From the NCBI GenBank assembly GCA_947589405.1, contig CANQBT010000099.1:1-7644 (forward strand): a stretch of DNA of 7,644 nt, in the 5' to 3' direction. Position 1 is the first letter of the stretch, and every line of letters starts with the position of its first letter. The position numbers and the translations under genes were made by a program. Shown in pieces: positions 1 through 6,370 of this stretch. Source of the DNA: an uncultured Clostridia bacterium (GTDB lineage Bacteria > Bacillota > Clostridia > Lachnospirales > CAG-274). Below the pieces are notes generated by a model. The model searched no databases. It saw only the letters and a list, made by a program, of their open reading frames with translations, and was not told where the DNA came from.

Positions 1-30
1 AACTTAAAAAATGAGCGTTATATACACAGA

Positions 31-219
31 AGGCGTCCCTTCAGAGAAGGGAAGCTGTCAGTCACGTCAAAAATTTTGCTCTAAGATGTTTTTGAACGTG
101 ACTGACTGAAGGGTCGATTTACCTCTCCGTCAGTCCTTCGGACTGCCACTTTTCAGCACTTTGCCTACGGCAAAGCCGACAGCTCTCTCCCAAGCCGTCC
201 CTCTCTGACGGAAGGGTCG
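31..219. repeat. Multi-hairpin intergenic repeat element
   Basis: Non-coding block made almost entirely of inverted repeats: TCCCTT/AAGGGA (36-41/47-52); a long stem 57-73/89-106 (GTCAGTCACGT with its perfect complement, continued by CAAAAA/TTTTTG past one bulged A at 95); CAGTCC-TTC-GGACTG (131-145); CTTTGCC-TAC-GGCAAAG (159-175); CCGTC/GACGG (195-199/207-211). AGCTGTC at 53-59 can also pair with GACAGCT at 178-184, tying both ends together. GAAGGGTCG occurs twice, at 108-116 and 211-219. The wording (CCCTT...AAGGGAAGCTGTCAG...CTGACTGAAGGG) resembles short palindromic intergenic repeats I recall from many gut Clostridia, probably MITE-like or REP-like. No ORF, tRNA or rRNA is seen. Mobility is inference; the folding potential is seen directly. 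Confidence 0.7.
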
Positions 220-272
220 TTCTAAAGTGATAAACAATATCGATATTTTGCAAAAACAAAAATCTATAAACC

Positions 273-338
273 AAACAAGAGCTGTCCCATTAATTTTCGT
301 TTTTATAACAGAGCTTAATGGGGCGGCTCTTGTTTTTT
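273..338 (+). terminator. Strong rho-independent terminator of an upstream gene
   Basis: Arms 273-293 and 315-335 pair over 21 positions with only two G-U wobbles (T283-G325, T285-G323). The loop is 21 nt (294-314) and the stem runs into six Ts at 333-338. It must end a + strand transcript that enters from the left of the window, since no gene lies between it and base 1. It insulates the subtilase gene downstream. Confidence 0.85.
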
Positions 339-405
339 GTATATGACGGTATATGAGATATTATTACCGCTTCCTTCCTATGTACTTCCATAACATCTGT
401 CAATA

Positions 406-433
406 GCATATTTCATATAAGTATATCAATATA
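406..433 (+). promoter_or_regulatory. Candidate promoter of the tandem subtilase gene (possibly sporulation type)
   Basis: The 114 bases between the terminator and the start codon are very A/T-rich. GCATA at 406-410 and CAATATA at 427-433 are 16 nt apart, loosely like the GCATA / CA-n3-TA pattern of forespore sigma-F/sigma-G promoters. No good TTGACA/TATAAT pair is seen here. Csp-type subtilases in sporulating Clostridia are forespore-expressed, which is the reason for considering this class. In such A/T-rich DNA the match could be chance. The ribosome-binding site AGAGGTGAT (441-449) is clear. Confidence 0.25.
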
Positions 434-452
434 AATAGTTAGAGGTGATTTT

Positions 453-3362
453 ATGGCAGAACAGGGAAAGAGAATATCATGCATAACGGTAGGCGGGAAA
501 AATGTGGGAGATCTTACAGGGAAGGGCGTAGTAGTGGGAATAATCGATTCGGGAATAGACTATAAACACAGGGAATTCAATGGACGCATTCTTTACATAT
601 GGGATATGGCTAAAGACAGAGTATATACAAAAGAGGAAATAGACGGAGGAGATATAGGTGAAACAGATACAAACGGTCATGGTACCGCTGTTGCGGGAAT
701 AGCCTGCGGCAATAGGGGCGTAGCCTATGAAAGCTCAATAATAGCCGTTGCCATAAGGCGTAATTCTCAGGAGGATATTATGAAGGGCATAGAGTTTATA
801 GCCGAAAAGAGCAGAGAGCTTGGTATGCCCTCAGTAATAAATATTTCATATGGCACAAATTCAGGCTCTCATAACGGTCAGTCCTTTTTTGAACAATATA
901 TTGACAGGATCTCACAGGAGTATGAAACTGTTATAGTGGTCTCCTCAGGTAATGAAGGAGATAAGGCGCATCATTACAGAGGACAGGGCAACAGCGTTGT
1001 TGAGTTCAATATAGGCAACAGTCTTTCTTCAATACATATGGAGCTGTGGAAGAGCTTTGCCGACAGCTATAATTACGAAATAATATCGCCGAACGGAAAC
1101 ACAGGGGGAGTGTTTGAGGAAAACAGCAAAGCATCTGAATTTATACTTCAGGAAACTCAGGTCACCATTACAGTAAATGACCCAGAGCCTGACAGAGTGG
1201 ATCAAAGCATATTCATAGATCTGAGAGGAAGGCAATTTGTAACATCGGGTATATGGCGTATAAGGATAAGAGGGGTAAATATAGTTGACGGAAGCTACAA
1301 TATATGGATGCCTGTAAGCGAGGGAGTTGACGAAAATACAAAATTCTTATCTCCCGAGATACAGACTACACTTACTATCCCTTCTACCGCCTACAGAGCC
1401 ATTACCGTAGGAGCCTACAACTCTGTCACAGGAGTAACGGCGGCCTTTTCGGGAAGAGGATATACAAGAGAGGTGGAGTATGTAAAGCCGGATATTATAG
1501 CGCCCGGAGTCAATATTGAAACGGCAGGATCGGGAGGAGGATATACTACATTTACAGGAACAAGCGCAGCAGCGCCTTTTGTAACGGGAACAGCAGCCCT
1601 GCTTATGGAATGGGGAATAGTGAAGGGGAATGATCCCAATATGTATGGAGAAAGGCTTAAGGCATATTTAAGACGATACGCCGCAAGAGATAGGAGCCTT
1701 TCATATCCAAACAGCAATACGGGATATGGAAAGCTTTGTTTCAGAAATGTTTATGAAGCCCTTATCCCTGTAAATACTATGGAATTAAATTCCGCCCAAA
1801 GCAACGAAATAACTATAATAGTAGATAACAATGAGGTCAATGAGCTTATACTGGAGGAGATGGGGAATCGATTCTGCCGTCTGATATATGGGGATTATAT
1901 AATCGCATATATTAAACAGAGTGAATATGAAAAAATGCTTTCAAATCCAAATCGTGGCAGAGGTATACGTGCCTATACGCCACTTCTTATGGGAATAATG
2001 GATGAGCTTACCGACGAAGCCGACATTACCAGGGTACAGGAGCCTCCTTTGGATCTGAGAGGGAACAGAGTGCTTATAGCCATAATAGATACGGGAATAG
2101 ATTATGAGGACGAGGCATTCAGATATGAAAACGGTGAAAGCAGAATATATTCCATATGGGTACAGGACGCCGACTATGTTGACGACAGCGGAAATGTATG
2201 CTTTGGCAGAGAGTATACTCAGGCTGAAATAACGGCAGGCAATATTGATGTGACAGACGAGGAGGGTCACGGCACAGTATTGGCTAAGACAGTATTAAGG
2301 GCGGCTCCAGAAGCAGAGCTTGTTATTGTCAAGCTGAAAAGAGCGGGAGAATATTACAGAAGCCGTGCAGGTATAAACAATGGCGCTATAGCATTTGAGT
2401 CCTCAGACGTTATGCTTGGAGTGGATTATGCCATAGAAAAGGCAAGGGAGGCAAGACGGCCCATATCAATACTTCTGGCGCTTGGTACAAACGAGGGAGG
2501 TCATGACGGACAGACCTCTCTTGAAAAATATTTGCAGGATATAGGAATAAAGACGGGAGTGTGTATTACAGTTGCGGCAGGAAACGAGGCTCTATCCCAA
2601 AGGCATACTTCCTTTGAGATAGGGGAAACAGGCTATTATGATGTAGAAATAAATATAGAAGAAAATGTTGAAACGGTCTCCATGTGGATGTGGAACAATA
2701 TAATAGACAGAGTGGACGTAGGCATAATACCGCCTATAGGTGAGGATATAGACAGAATAGAAGCACGCAGCAATTTTTTGGGCACGTATTCTCTTCCGCT
2801 TATAGGAACAGATGTAACTGTGGAATACAGAATACCCTTTTATCAGACAACAAGTCAGCTGACGATAGTGACAATAAAGCGTCCCATTGGCGGAGTATGG
2901 CGAATAAGGGTATACGGCACGTCCATATACTCTCCTATAAACTGCTGGCTCCCTATATCTAATCTTGTATCGGGCGTTACGTTTTTATCTCCCGATATTT
3001 ATTCTACCGTGACCGTTCCGGGCACTCTCTATGAAGCGATGACTGTAGGCGCCTATGATTACAGAGCAAGAGCAATGGTCCCCACATCGGGAAGAGGACC
3101 TACAAGAGATAATGTATTGAAGCCTGAAATAGCAGCACCGTCAACAGGCGCTACAAGTATAAGCGCCGCAGTAACAGCAGGAGCGGCAGCACTTTTACTC
3201 CAATGGGGAATAATAAGAGGAAACGATTTCAACATAAATACAGCAACGGTCAAATCCATGCTTATACGTGGTGCCGAAGCTGTGGAGGTGTCTGAAATAT
3301 ATCCCAATAATCTCTGGGGCTTCGGACTGCTCAATCTGTACAGCACATTCAGCAATATATAA
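453..3362 (+). CDS. Tandem (duplicated) S8 subtilisin-family serine peptidase, Csp-like
   Basis: A 969-aa protein of two subtilase units. Unit 1 (about residues 22-436) has Asp32 (IIDSGIDY), His76 (GHGTAVAG), oxyanion Asn167 (SSGNE) and Ser371 (GTSAAAP), with a ~140-residue insert (about 172-315) like the jelly-roll of clostridial Csp proteases. Residues 451-530 resemble a Csp prodomain and lead into unit 2 (about 535-965): Asp546, His606 and Asn711 are kept, but the serine motif reads ATSIS (Ser902) and lacks the Pro, with about 14 residues missing before it. So unit 1 should be active and unit 2 is probably a pseudoprotease, as in the C. difficile CspB-CspA fusion. No signal peptide or membrane segment is seen, so a cytosolic or forespore site is likely. 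The start is firm: an in-frame stop at 432-434 and an AGAGGTGAT site upstream. Its substrate is unknown. There is no terminator before the phage-type genes downstream, so read-through is possible. Confidence 0.93.
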   Translation: MAEQGKRISCITVGGKNVGDLTGKGVVVGIIDSGIDYKHREFNGRILYIWDMAKDRVYTKEEIDGGDIGETDTNGHGTAVAGIACGNRGVAYESSIIAVAIRRNSQEDIMKGIEFIAEKSRELGMPSVINISYGTNSGSHNGQSFFEQYIDRISQEYETVIVVSSGNEGDKAHHYRGQGNSVVEFNIGNSLSSIHMELWKSFADSYNYEIISPNGNTGGVFEENSKASEFILQETQVTITVNDPEPDRVDQSIFIDLRGRQFVTSGIWRIRIRGVNIVDGSYNIWMPVSEGVDENTKFLSPEIQTTLTIPSTAYRAITVGAYNSVTGVTAAFSGRGYTREVEYVKPDIIAPGVNIETAGSGGGYTTFTGTSAAAPFVTGTAALLMEWGIVKGNDPNMYGERLKAYLRRYAARDRSLSYPNSNTGYGKLCFRNVYEALIPVNTMELNSAQSNEITIIVDNNEVNELILEEMGNRFCRLIYGDYIIAYIKQSEYEKMLSNPNRGRGIRAYTPLLMGIMDELTDEADITRVQEPPLDLRGNRVLIAIIDTGIDYEDEAFRYENGESRIYSIWVQDADYVDDSGNVCFGREYTQAEITAGNIDVTDEEGHGTVLAKTVLRAAPEAELVIVKLKRAGEYYRSRAGINNGAIAFESSDVMLGVDYAIEKAREARRPISILLALGTNEGGHDGQTSLEKYLQDIGIKTGVCITVAAGNEALSQRHTSFEIGETGYYDVEINIEENVETVSMWMWNNIIDRVDVGIIPPIGEDIDRIEARSNFLGTYSLPLIGTDVTVEYRIPFYQTTSQLTIVTIKRPIGGVWRIRVYGTSIYSPINCWLPISNLVSGVTFLSPDIYSTVTVPGTLYEAMTVGAYDYRARAMVPTSGRGPTRDNVLKPEIAAPSTGATSISAAVTAGAAALLLQWGIIRGNDFNINTATVKSMLIRGAEAVEVSEIYPNNLWGFGLLNLYSTFSNI

Positions 3363-3404
3363 AGGGCTGACGATATTAAATACGGAATGATATACGGTAA
3401 AACT

Positions 3405-3433
3405 TTGTCACATTTTGTCGCACTTTTTATGAT
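3405..3433 (+). promoter_or_regulatory. Sigma-A promoter for the phage-type gene pair
   Basis: TTGTCA (3405-3410), a 17-nt spacer and TATGAT (3428-3433): one mismatch to consensus in each hexamer. The predicted start is about 3440. It gives the two structural genes transcription independent of the subtilase gene. Two near-identical 9-mers, TTTGTCACA (3404-3412) and TTTGTCGCA (3414-3422), lie 10 bp apart across the -35 region and could be an operator. Confidence 0.7.
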
Positions 3434-3440
3434 AGTATTT

Positions 3441-3470
3441 TTTTCGGGGAGAATATCCCCGAAAAGGAGG
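3441..3470 (+). promoter_or_regulatory. 5'-end hairpin abutting the Shine-Dalgarno
   Basis: TTTTCGGGG (3441-3449) pairs perfectly with CCCCGAAAA (3457-3465) around a 7-nt loop. The last A of the right arm is the first base of the AGGAGG ribosome-binding site (3465-3470), and G-U pairs with T3440/T3439 could reach further into it. The hairpin begins where the transcript is predicted to start. No T-run follows the stem on either strand, so it is not an intrinsic terminator. A 5' stabiliser or translational control hairpin fits better; function is inferred. Confidence 0.6.
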
Positions 3471-3477
3471 TGCTGAA

Positions 3478-3942
3478 ATGCTTAAATTCAGAGTTGTCGG
3501 ACAGGACCTTACAAGACTTGATGTCACCAGGATAGTTTCCGACTCAAGAAATTATATTTATGCTGAATTTAGATTAATAGATGATGAATGGCGGCATGCT
3601 TCAATGGTGACCGCGTCATTTAACAGAGTGGACAAGGAGGACTGCTGCTACAGCATAGAGCTGCAATGCGGCAGCTGTCAGGTGCCCTGGGAGGTGCTTG
3701 AGGACGAGGGACTTTTGGAGGTCTCTCTTCAATGCGAAAGCTGTTTCGGCGAAAAATGTATTACAACAAATACTGTGCTTATAAGAATACACAGCTGCGG
3801 CAAGAAATGCGGTCTTATCCCCACAAAGGCAAGTCCGGGCATATATCAGGAATTGGTAGGCAGAATGGATAAGGCAGAAAAATTTATAGAAGAAATGATT
3901 CCAATAACAATAGAAGAAATTTCAGAATTGTTTTCTGAATAA
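3478..3942 (+). CDS. Phage-type baseplate/tail-associated protein, cysteine-rich
   Basis: A 154-aa protein. The opening (FRVVGQDLTR...DSRNYIYAEF, then VPWEVLEDEG and TTNTVLIRI) has the pattern of small beta-sandwich proteins next to tail-fibre or upper-baseplate genes of gut Clostridia phages: a strand with 'DSxNYxxAEF', 'VPWEVL', then a 'P-G-Y-Q-E-L' segment before a helical tail (about 118-150). It is rich in cysteine: C56, C57, C64, C67, C86, C89, C94, C107 and C111, including CGSC, CESC and CGKKC, which is odd for this family and could bind metal. The C-terminus ends in EISELF (147-152). AGGAGG lies 7 nt before the ATG; the fibre-like gene starts 17 nt after its stop. No signal peptide. 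The phage-structural assignment is by resemblance; the exact role is unknown. Confidence 0.65.
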   Translation: MLKFRVVGQDLTRLDVTRIVSDSRNYIYAEFRLIDDEWRHASMVTASFNRVDKEDCCYSIELQCGSCQVPWEVLEDEGLLEVSLQCESCFGEKCITTNTVLIRIHSCGKKCGLIPTKASPGIYQELVGRMDKAEKFIEEMIPITIEEISELFSE

Positions 3943-3959
3943 AAAAGGAGAGATAAAAT

Positions 3960-4652
3960 ATGAGTAAATTTTTAGATTTAACAGGCTTGACAGCATTGGT
4001 TGAACATCTTGATACAAATATGGATAAAAAGGTAGACAAGGTAAGCGGTAAACAGCTTTCTGAAAACGACTTTACAGACGCCTATAAATCAAAGCTTGAC
4101 GGAATAGCGGCAGGGGCTACAAAAACTACCGTAGACGGAGAATTGAGCAGCTCAAGTGAAAATCCGGTACAAAACAAGGTGATAAAGGCAGAATTGGACA
4201 AAAAGCTCAGCACATCACTTAAGGGTTCTGCCGGAGGCGTTGCCGAATTAGGCGCAGACGGCAAGGTACCGTCATCACAGCTGCCTTCATTTGTAGATGA
4301 TGTAACAGAGGGCTATTACCATAACAGCAAATTCTGGAAGGAAAGCAGCCACACAACTGCAATAACAGGTCAGAGTGACAAGATATATGTAGACATTTCA
4401 TCAAACAAGACATACAGATGGTCAGGTACAGCTTACGTAGAGATCTCCGCAAGCCTTGCATTGGGTACTACCTCCTCCACAGCAGGACGTGGTGACTGGA
4501 CTAAGACTGCATACGACCATTCTCAAAGTTCCCATGCGCCTACAACAGCCGCAACACAGTCGGCAATGGGACTTATGAGTGCGGCAGACAAAACAAAGCT
4601 TGACGGCATTACAGTAATAAGCACAGCGGAAATAGACGCATTGTTTGTATAA
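3960..4652 (+). CDS. Phage tail-fibre/head-fibre-like structural protein
   Basis: A 230-aa protein of low-complexity phage-fibre character. The N-terminus (FLDLTGLTALVEHLD) is typical of small phage structural proteins. Then come SENPVQNKVI (66-75), common in phage fibres, and GGVAELGADGKVPSSQLPS (92-110), a classic phage tail segment. Two 'KxKLDGI' elements occur at about 43-49 (YKSKLDGIAAGA) and 211-217 (MSAADKTKLDGI). A short middle domain (about 116-160) has aromatic beta-strands (YRWSGTAYV). Such proteins form elongated trimers on virions or tail-like particles. The C-terminus is EIDALFV, echoing its upstream neighbour. AAGGAGAG precedes the ATG and a terminator follows its stop, so the pair is a closed transcription unit. 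No integrase, capsid, portal or lysis gene is seen, so this is an orphan or domesticated cassette. Confidence 0.8.
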   Translation: MSKFLDLTGLTALVEHLDTNMDKKVDKVSGKQLSENDFTDAYKSKLDGIAAGATKTTVDGELSSSSENPVQNKVIKAELDKKLSTSLKGSAGGVAELGADGKVPSSQLPSFVDDVTEGYYHNSKFWKESSHTTAITGQSDKIYVDISSNKTYRWSGTAYVEISASLALGTTSSTAGRGDWTKTAYDHSQSSHAPTTAATQSAMGLMSAADKTKLDGITVISTAEIDALFV

Positions 4653-4662
4653 ATACCACAGG

Positions 4663-4690
4663 AGAGTACAGCGAAAACTGTACTCTTTTT
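4663..4690 (+). terminator. Rho-independent terminator after the fibre-like gene
   Basis: AGAGTACAG (4663-4671), loop CGAAAA, CTGTACTCT (4678-4686): a perfect 9-bp stem running into TTTTT (4686-4690), 10 nt after the stop codon. It closes the two-gene phage-type unit. Confidence 0.9.
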
Positions 4691-4691
4691 A

Positions 4692-4720
4692 TTGAAATAA
4701 ATTACAAAATATGATAAAAT
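4692..4720 (+). promoter_or_regulatory. Sigma-A promoter of the membrane protein/hydrolase operon
   Basis: TTGAAA (4692-4697), 17-nt spacer, TAAAAT (4715-4720), directly after the terminator T-tract. The predicted start is near 4727, followed by AGGAGG (4738-4743) 7 nt before the ATG at 4751. Confidence 0.6.
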
Positions 4721-4750
4721 TATTTTAGTATAAAATCAGGAGGTGTATTT

Positions 4751-5479
4751 ATGGAGGATTTTATTCAGCAAATGATTGATTCGTATTCGGCAGCCCAGCA
4801 GCAGACGGTTTTTCTTCCTGTTATAATTGCTATAATTGCAGGACTTCTGATATGCTTTTTCGGTTATAGGTTCATAAGATTGTGGTGCGCTATAATAGGC
4901 TTTGCGGCAGGTGCGCTTATTGCCGCTGTAATAGCGGCAGCTATGGGCGCAGATGTTGTACTTATCCCGGCTATCGCCGTTGGACTTATAACGGCGGCGC
5001 TTTCATTTGCTTTCTACAAGGCAGGAGTTTTTGTAATAGGCTTTGGTGCGGCGCTCAATGTAGCAAACGGTCTTATGAGCGCATACGGCATTGAAATACA
5101 ATGGTGGATGATAATAATTGCTCTTGCCGTTGCCGTAGGCATAGGCATGCTTGCGGTAAGGCTCGTAAAGCCTGTTATAATAGTATGCACATCATTAAGC
5201 GGAGCCGTTTCGGTAGTTATCAATATTTTAGGACTGTTCCATGTTACCAACTGGGTAGTTATTTTCGTAGTTTCGGGCATACTGGCTGTTGCAGGTATGG
5301 CATATCAGATCATAGGTCACGGCAAAAAGAAAAAATCAGACAACACCGACAGATATGACATACAAGATACAGAAGAAGAGCCTTTGCCTATAGAGGAAAC
5401 AGAGTCGGAGCCTGACGATCTTAAGTCCATCGACAGTACTGTGACGCCGACTGAAGAAGAGGAGGAAACAATACATTGA
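4751..5479 (+). CDS. TMEM198/DUF4203-like seven-helix membrane protein
   Basis: A 242-aa integral membrane protein. Hydrophobic segments at about 20-38, 44-65, 69-87, 91-109, 117-137, 140-162 and 167-187 predict seven helices, with the Gly/Ala-rich, small-residue packing and 'CFFGYRFIRLWCAIIGF' start typical of TMEM198/TM7SF3-like (DUF4203) proteins. After KKKK (192-195) the C-terminal tail (196-242) is polar and very acidic, ending in TEEEEE; the positive cluster suggests it faces the cytosol. Bacterial members have no well-established function. It shares its last four bases with the downstream lipoprotein hydrolase, so the two are probably made together at the membrane. Confidence is high for membrane topology, lower for family. 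Confidence 0.8.
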   Translation: MEDFIQQMIDSYSAAQQQTVFLPVIIAIIAGLLICFFGYRFIRLWCAIIGFAAGALIAAVIAAAMGADVVLIPAIAVGLITAALSFAFYKAGVFVIGFGAALNVANGLMSAYGIEIQWWMIIIALAVAVGIGMLAVRLVKPVIIVCTSLSGAVSVVINILGLFHVTNWVVIFVVSGILAVAGMAYQIIGHGKKKKSDNTDRYDIQDTEEEPLPIEETESEPDDLKSIDSTVTPTEEEEETIH

Positions 5480-6156
5480 AAAAACTGATATTGGCTATTA
5501 TCATGGCTGCGGTGCTTTTGACAGCCTGCAGCGGTGAAAAAAACACAGGGGAGGAAAACACTTTGACTGCAAAACTTTTATATCAGGGCCATGGAAGCTT
5601 CAGGCTCACGACCGAGAAAGGAAATGTCATATATATAGATCCATATGCCGGAGAAGGCTATGACGAGCCGGCTGATCTTATACTTGTGACTCATCAGCAT
5701 CCCGACCACAATCAGATCAACCTTCCTCTTAAGAAAGATAACTGTGTGCTGTATCAGAACACAGACGCTCTTAAAGATGGAGAATACCAAACTGCGGACA
5801 TAGCCGGAGTGCATATTGAAGCAGTACAGGCGTATAATGACAATCACCCGGCGGATCAATGCGTAGGCTATCTTGTTACGGTAAACGGAAAGCTTCTGTA
5901 TTTTGCCGGAGATACGTCCAAGACCGCTCAGATGGCGGATATGGCTGATATGGATATAGATTATGCCTTCCTGCCTACAGACGGAAAATTCAATATGGAT
6001 ATGCCGGAGGCTATTGAATGTGCCGAAATAATAAATGCAAAGCATACCGTGCCTATCCATATGTCACCGGGAAAGCTTTTTGATGAACAAAGAGCAAAGC
6101 TTTTCGATACTCCAAGCGCATATATAATGGCTGACGGAGATGAAATTGAGCTTTGA
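5476..6156 (+). CDS. Metallo-beta-lactamase-fold hydrolase, lipoprotein
   Basis: A 226-aa protein. The N-terminus (MKKLILAIIMAAVLLTAC) is a lipoprotein signal with lipobox LTAC, lipid-modified at Cys18, so the enzyme sits outside the cell on the membrane. The metal-binding motif THQHPDH gives His73, His75, Asp77 and His78; Asp146 (FAGDTS) and His195 (VPIHM) complete a two-metal site, with His124 another candidate. The short fold with YQGHGSF at the start of the mature domain matches the UlaG-like/Lactamase_B_3 group, which includes phosphodiesterase and lactonase-like enzymes; the substrate is unknown. The start is TTG (5476): it is needed to include the charged start of the signal peptide, has GGAGG at 5461-5465, and overlaps the previous stop as TTGA, a sign of translational coupling. 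A terminator follows. Confidence 0.88.
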   Translation: MKKLILAIIMAAVLLTACSGEKNTGEENTLTAKLLYQGHGSFRLTTEKGNVIYIDPYAGEGYDEPADLILVTHQHPDHNQINLPLKKDNCVLYQNTDALKDGEYQTADIAGVHIEAVQAYNDNHPADQCVGYLVTVNGKLLYFAGDTSKTAQMADMADMDIDYAFLPTDGKFNMDMPEAIECAEIINAKHTVPIHMSPGKLFDEQRAKLFDTPSAYIMADGDEIEL

Positions 6157-6162
6157 TACTAA

Positions 6163-6201
6163 AACTGCCTTGATCTGTTTGGATCCGGGCAGTTATTTTA
6201 T
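6163..6201 (+). terminator. Rho-independent terminator after the hydrolase operon
   Basis: AACTGCC (6163-6169) pairs with GGCAGTT (6188-6194). An inner GATC/GATC stem (6172-6175/6182-6185) closes most of the intervening sequence. The trailing tract ATTTTAT is only moderately T-rich, so efficiency may be limited. It lies just after the hydrolase stop codon. Confidence 0.6.
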
Positions 6202-6290
6202 ACGCAGTATGAAGTAAAATGAAAAGCAGGTATTGATATTGCGGTATATTATTTGCCTGAGTATATGTTGGGCTTCTTTTCAAAAAAAGC

Positions 6291-6319
6291 TTTAAGTTAT
6301 ACATGTTTTGTTATATAAT
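6291..6319 (+). promoter_or_regulatory. Candidate promoter of the 153-aa gene
   Basis: A perfect -10 hexamer TATAAT (6314-6319) lies 52 nt before the ATG at 6371. The best -35 at 17-nt spacing is TTTAAG (6291-6296), only a partial match, so the call rests on the -10 and its position in the gap after a terminator. The rest of 6200-6290 shows no gene. Confidence 0.4.
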
Positions 6320-6370
6320 AAATGAAAAGACAGCTTTACCAAGCATTAAATCGGAAATGGGGGCATATTA

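Noticed and set aside
31..219. CRISPR array or tRNA/6S-like RNA
   Set aside because: Repeats are inverted rather than regularly spaced direct repeats, and no cloverleaf or 6S-type long rod with central bubble can be drawn.
453..540. Secreted subtilisin with a signal peptide
   Set aside because: The N-terminus MAEQGKRISC is polar with no hydrophobic stretch, and an upstream in-frame stop prevents a longer start.
3441..3465. Hairpin before the 154-aa gene as terminator of the subtilase gene
   Set aside because: The stem is followed by GAAAAGGAGG on the + strand and by an A-run on the minus strand; no T-tract either way, and it sits between a good promoter and a good ribosome-binding site.
3478..4652. 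Complete prophage or tailocin
   Set aside because: Only two structural-type genes are present; no capsid, portal, tape measure, sheath, lysin, integrase or attachment repeats are visible in the window.
4882..5358. Overlapping + strand frames inside the membrane-protein gene
   Set aside because: Cys/Arg-rich out-of-frame translations of a hydrophobic gene, without ribosome-binding sites.
5578..6060. Minus-strand open frame opposite the MBL-fold gene
   Set aside because: No ribosome-binding site or promoter, no family resemblance, and the + strand frame carries clear catalytic motifs. Other minus-strand frames (for example 1941-2270, 1415-1717, 3059-3355) fail for the same reasons.
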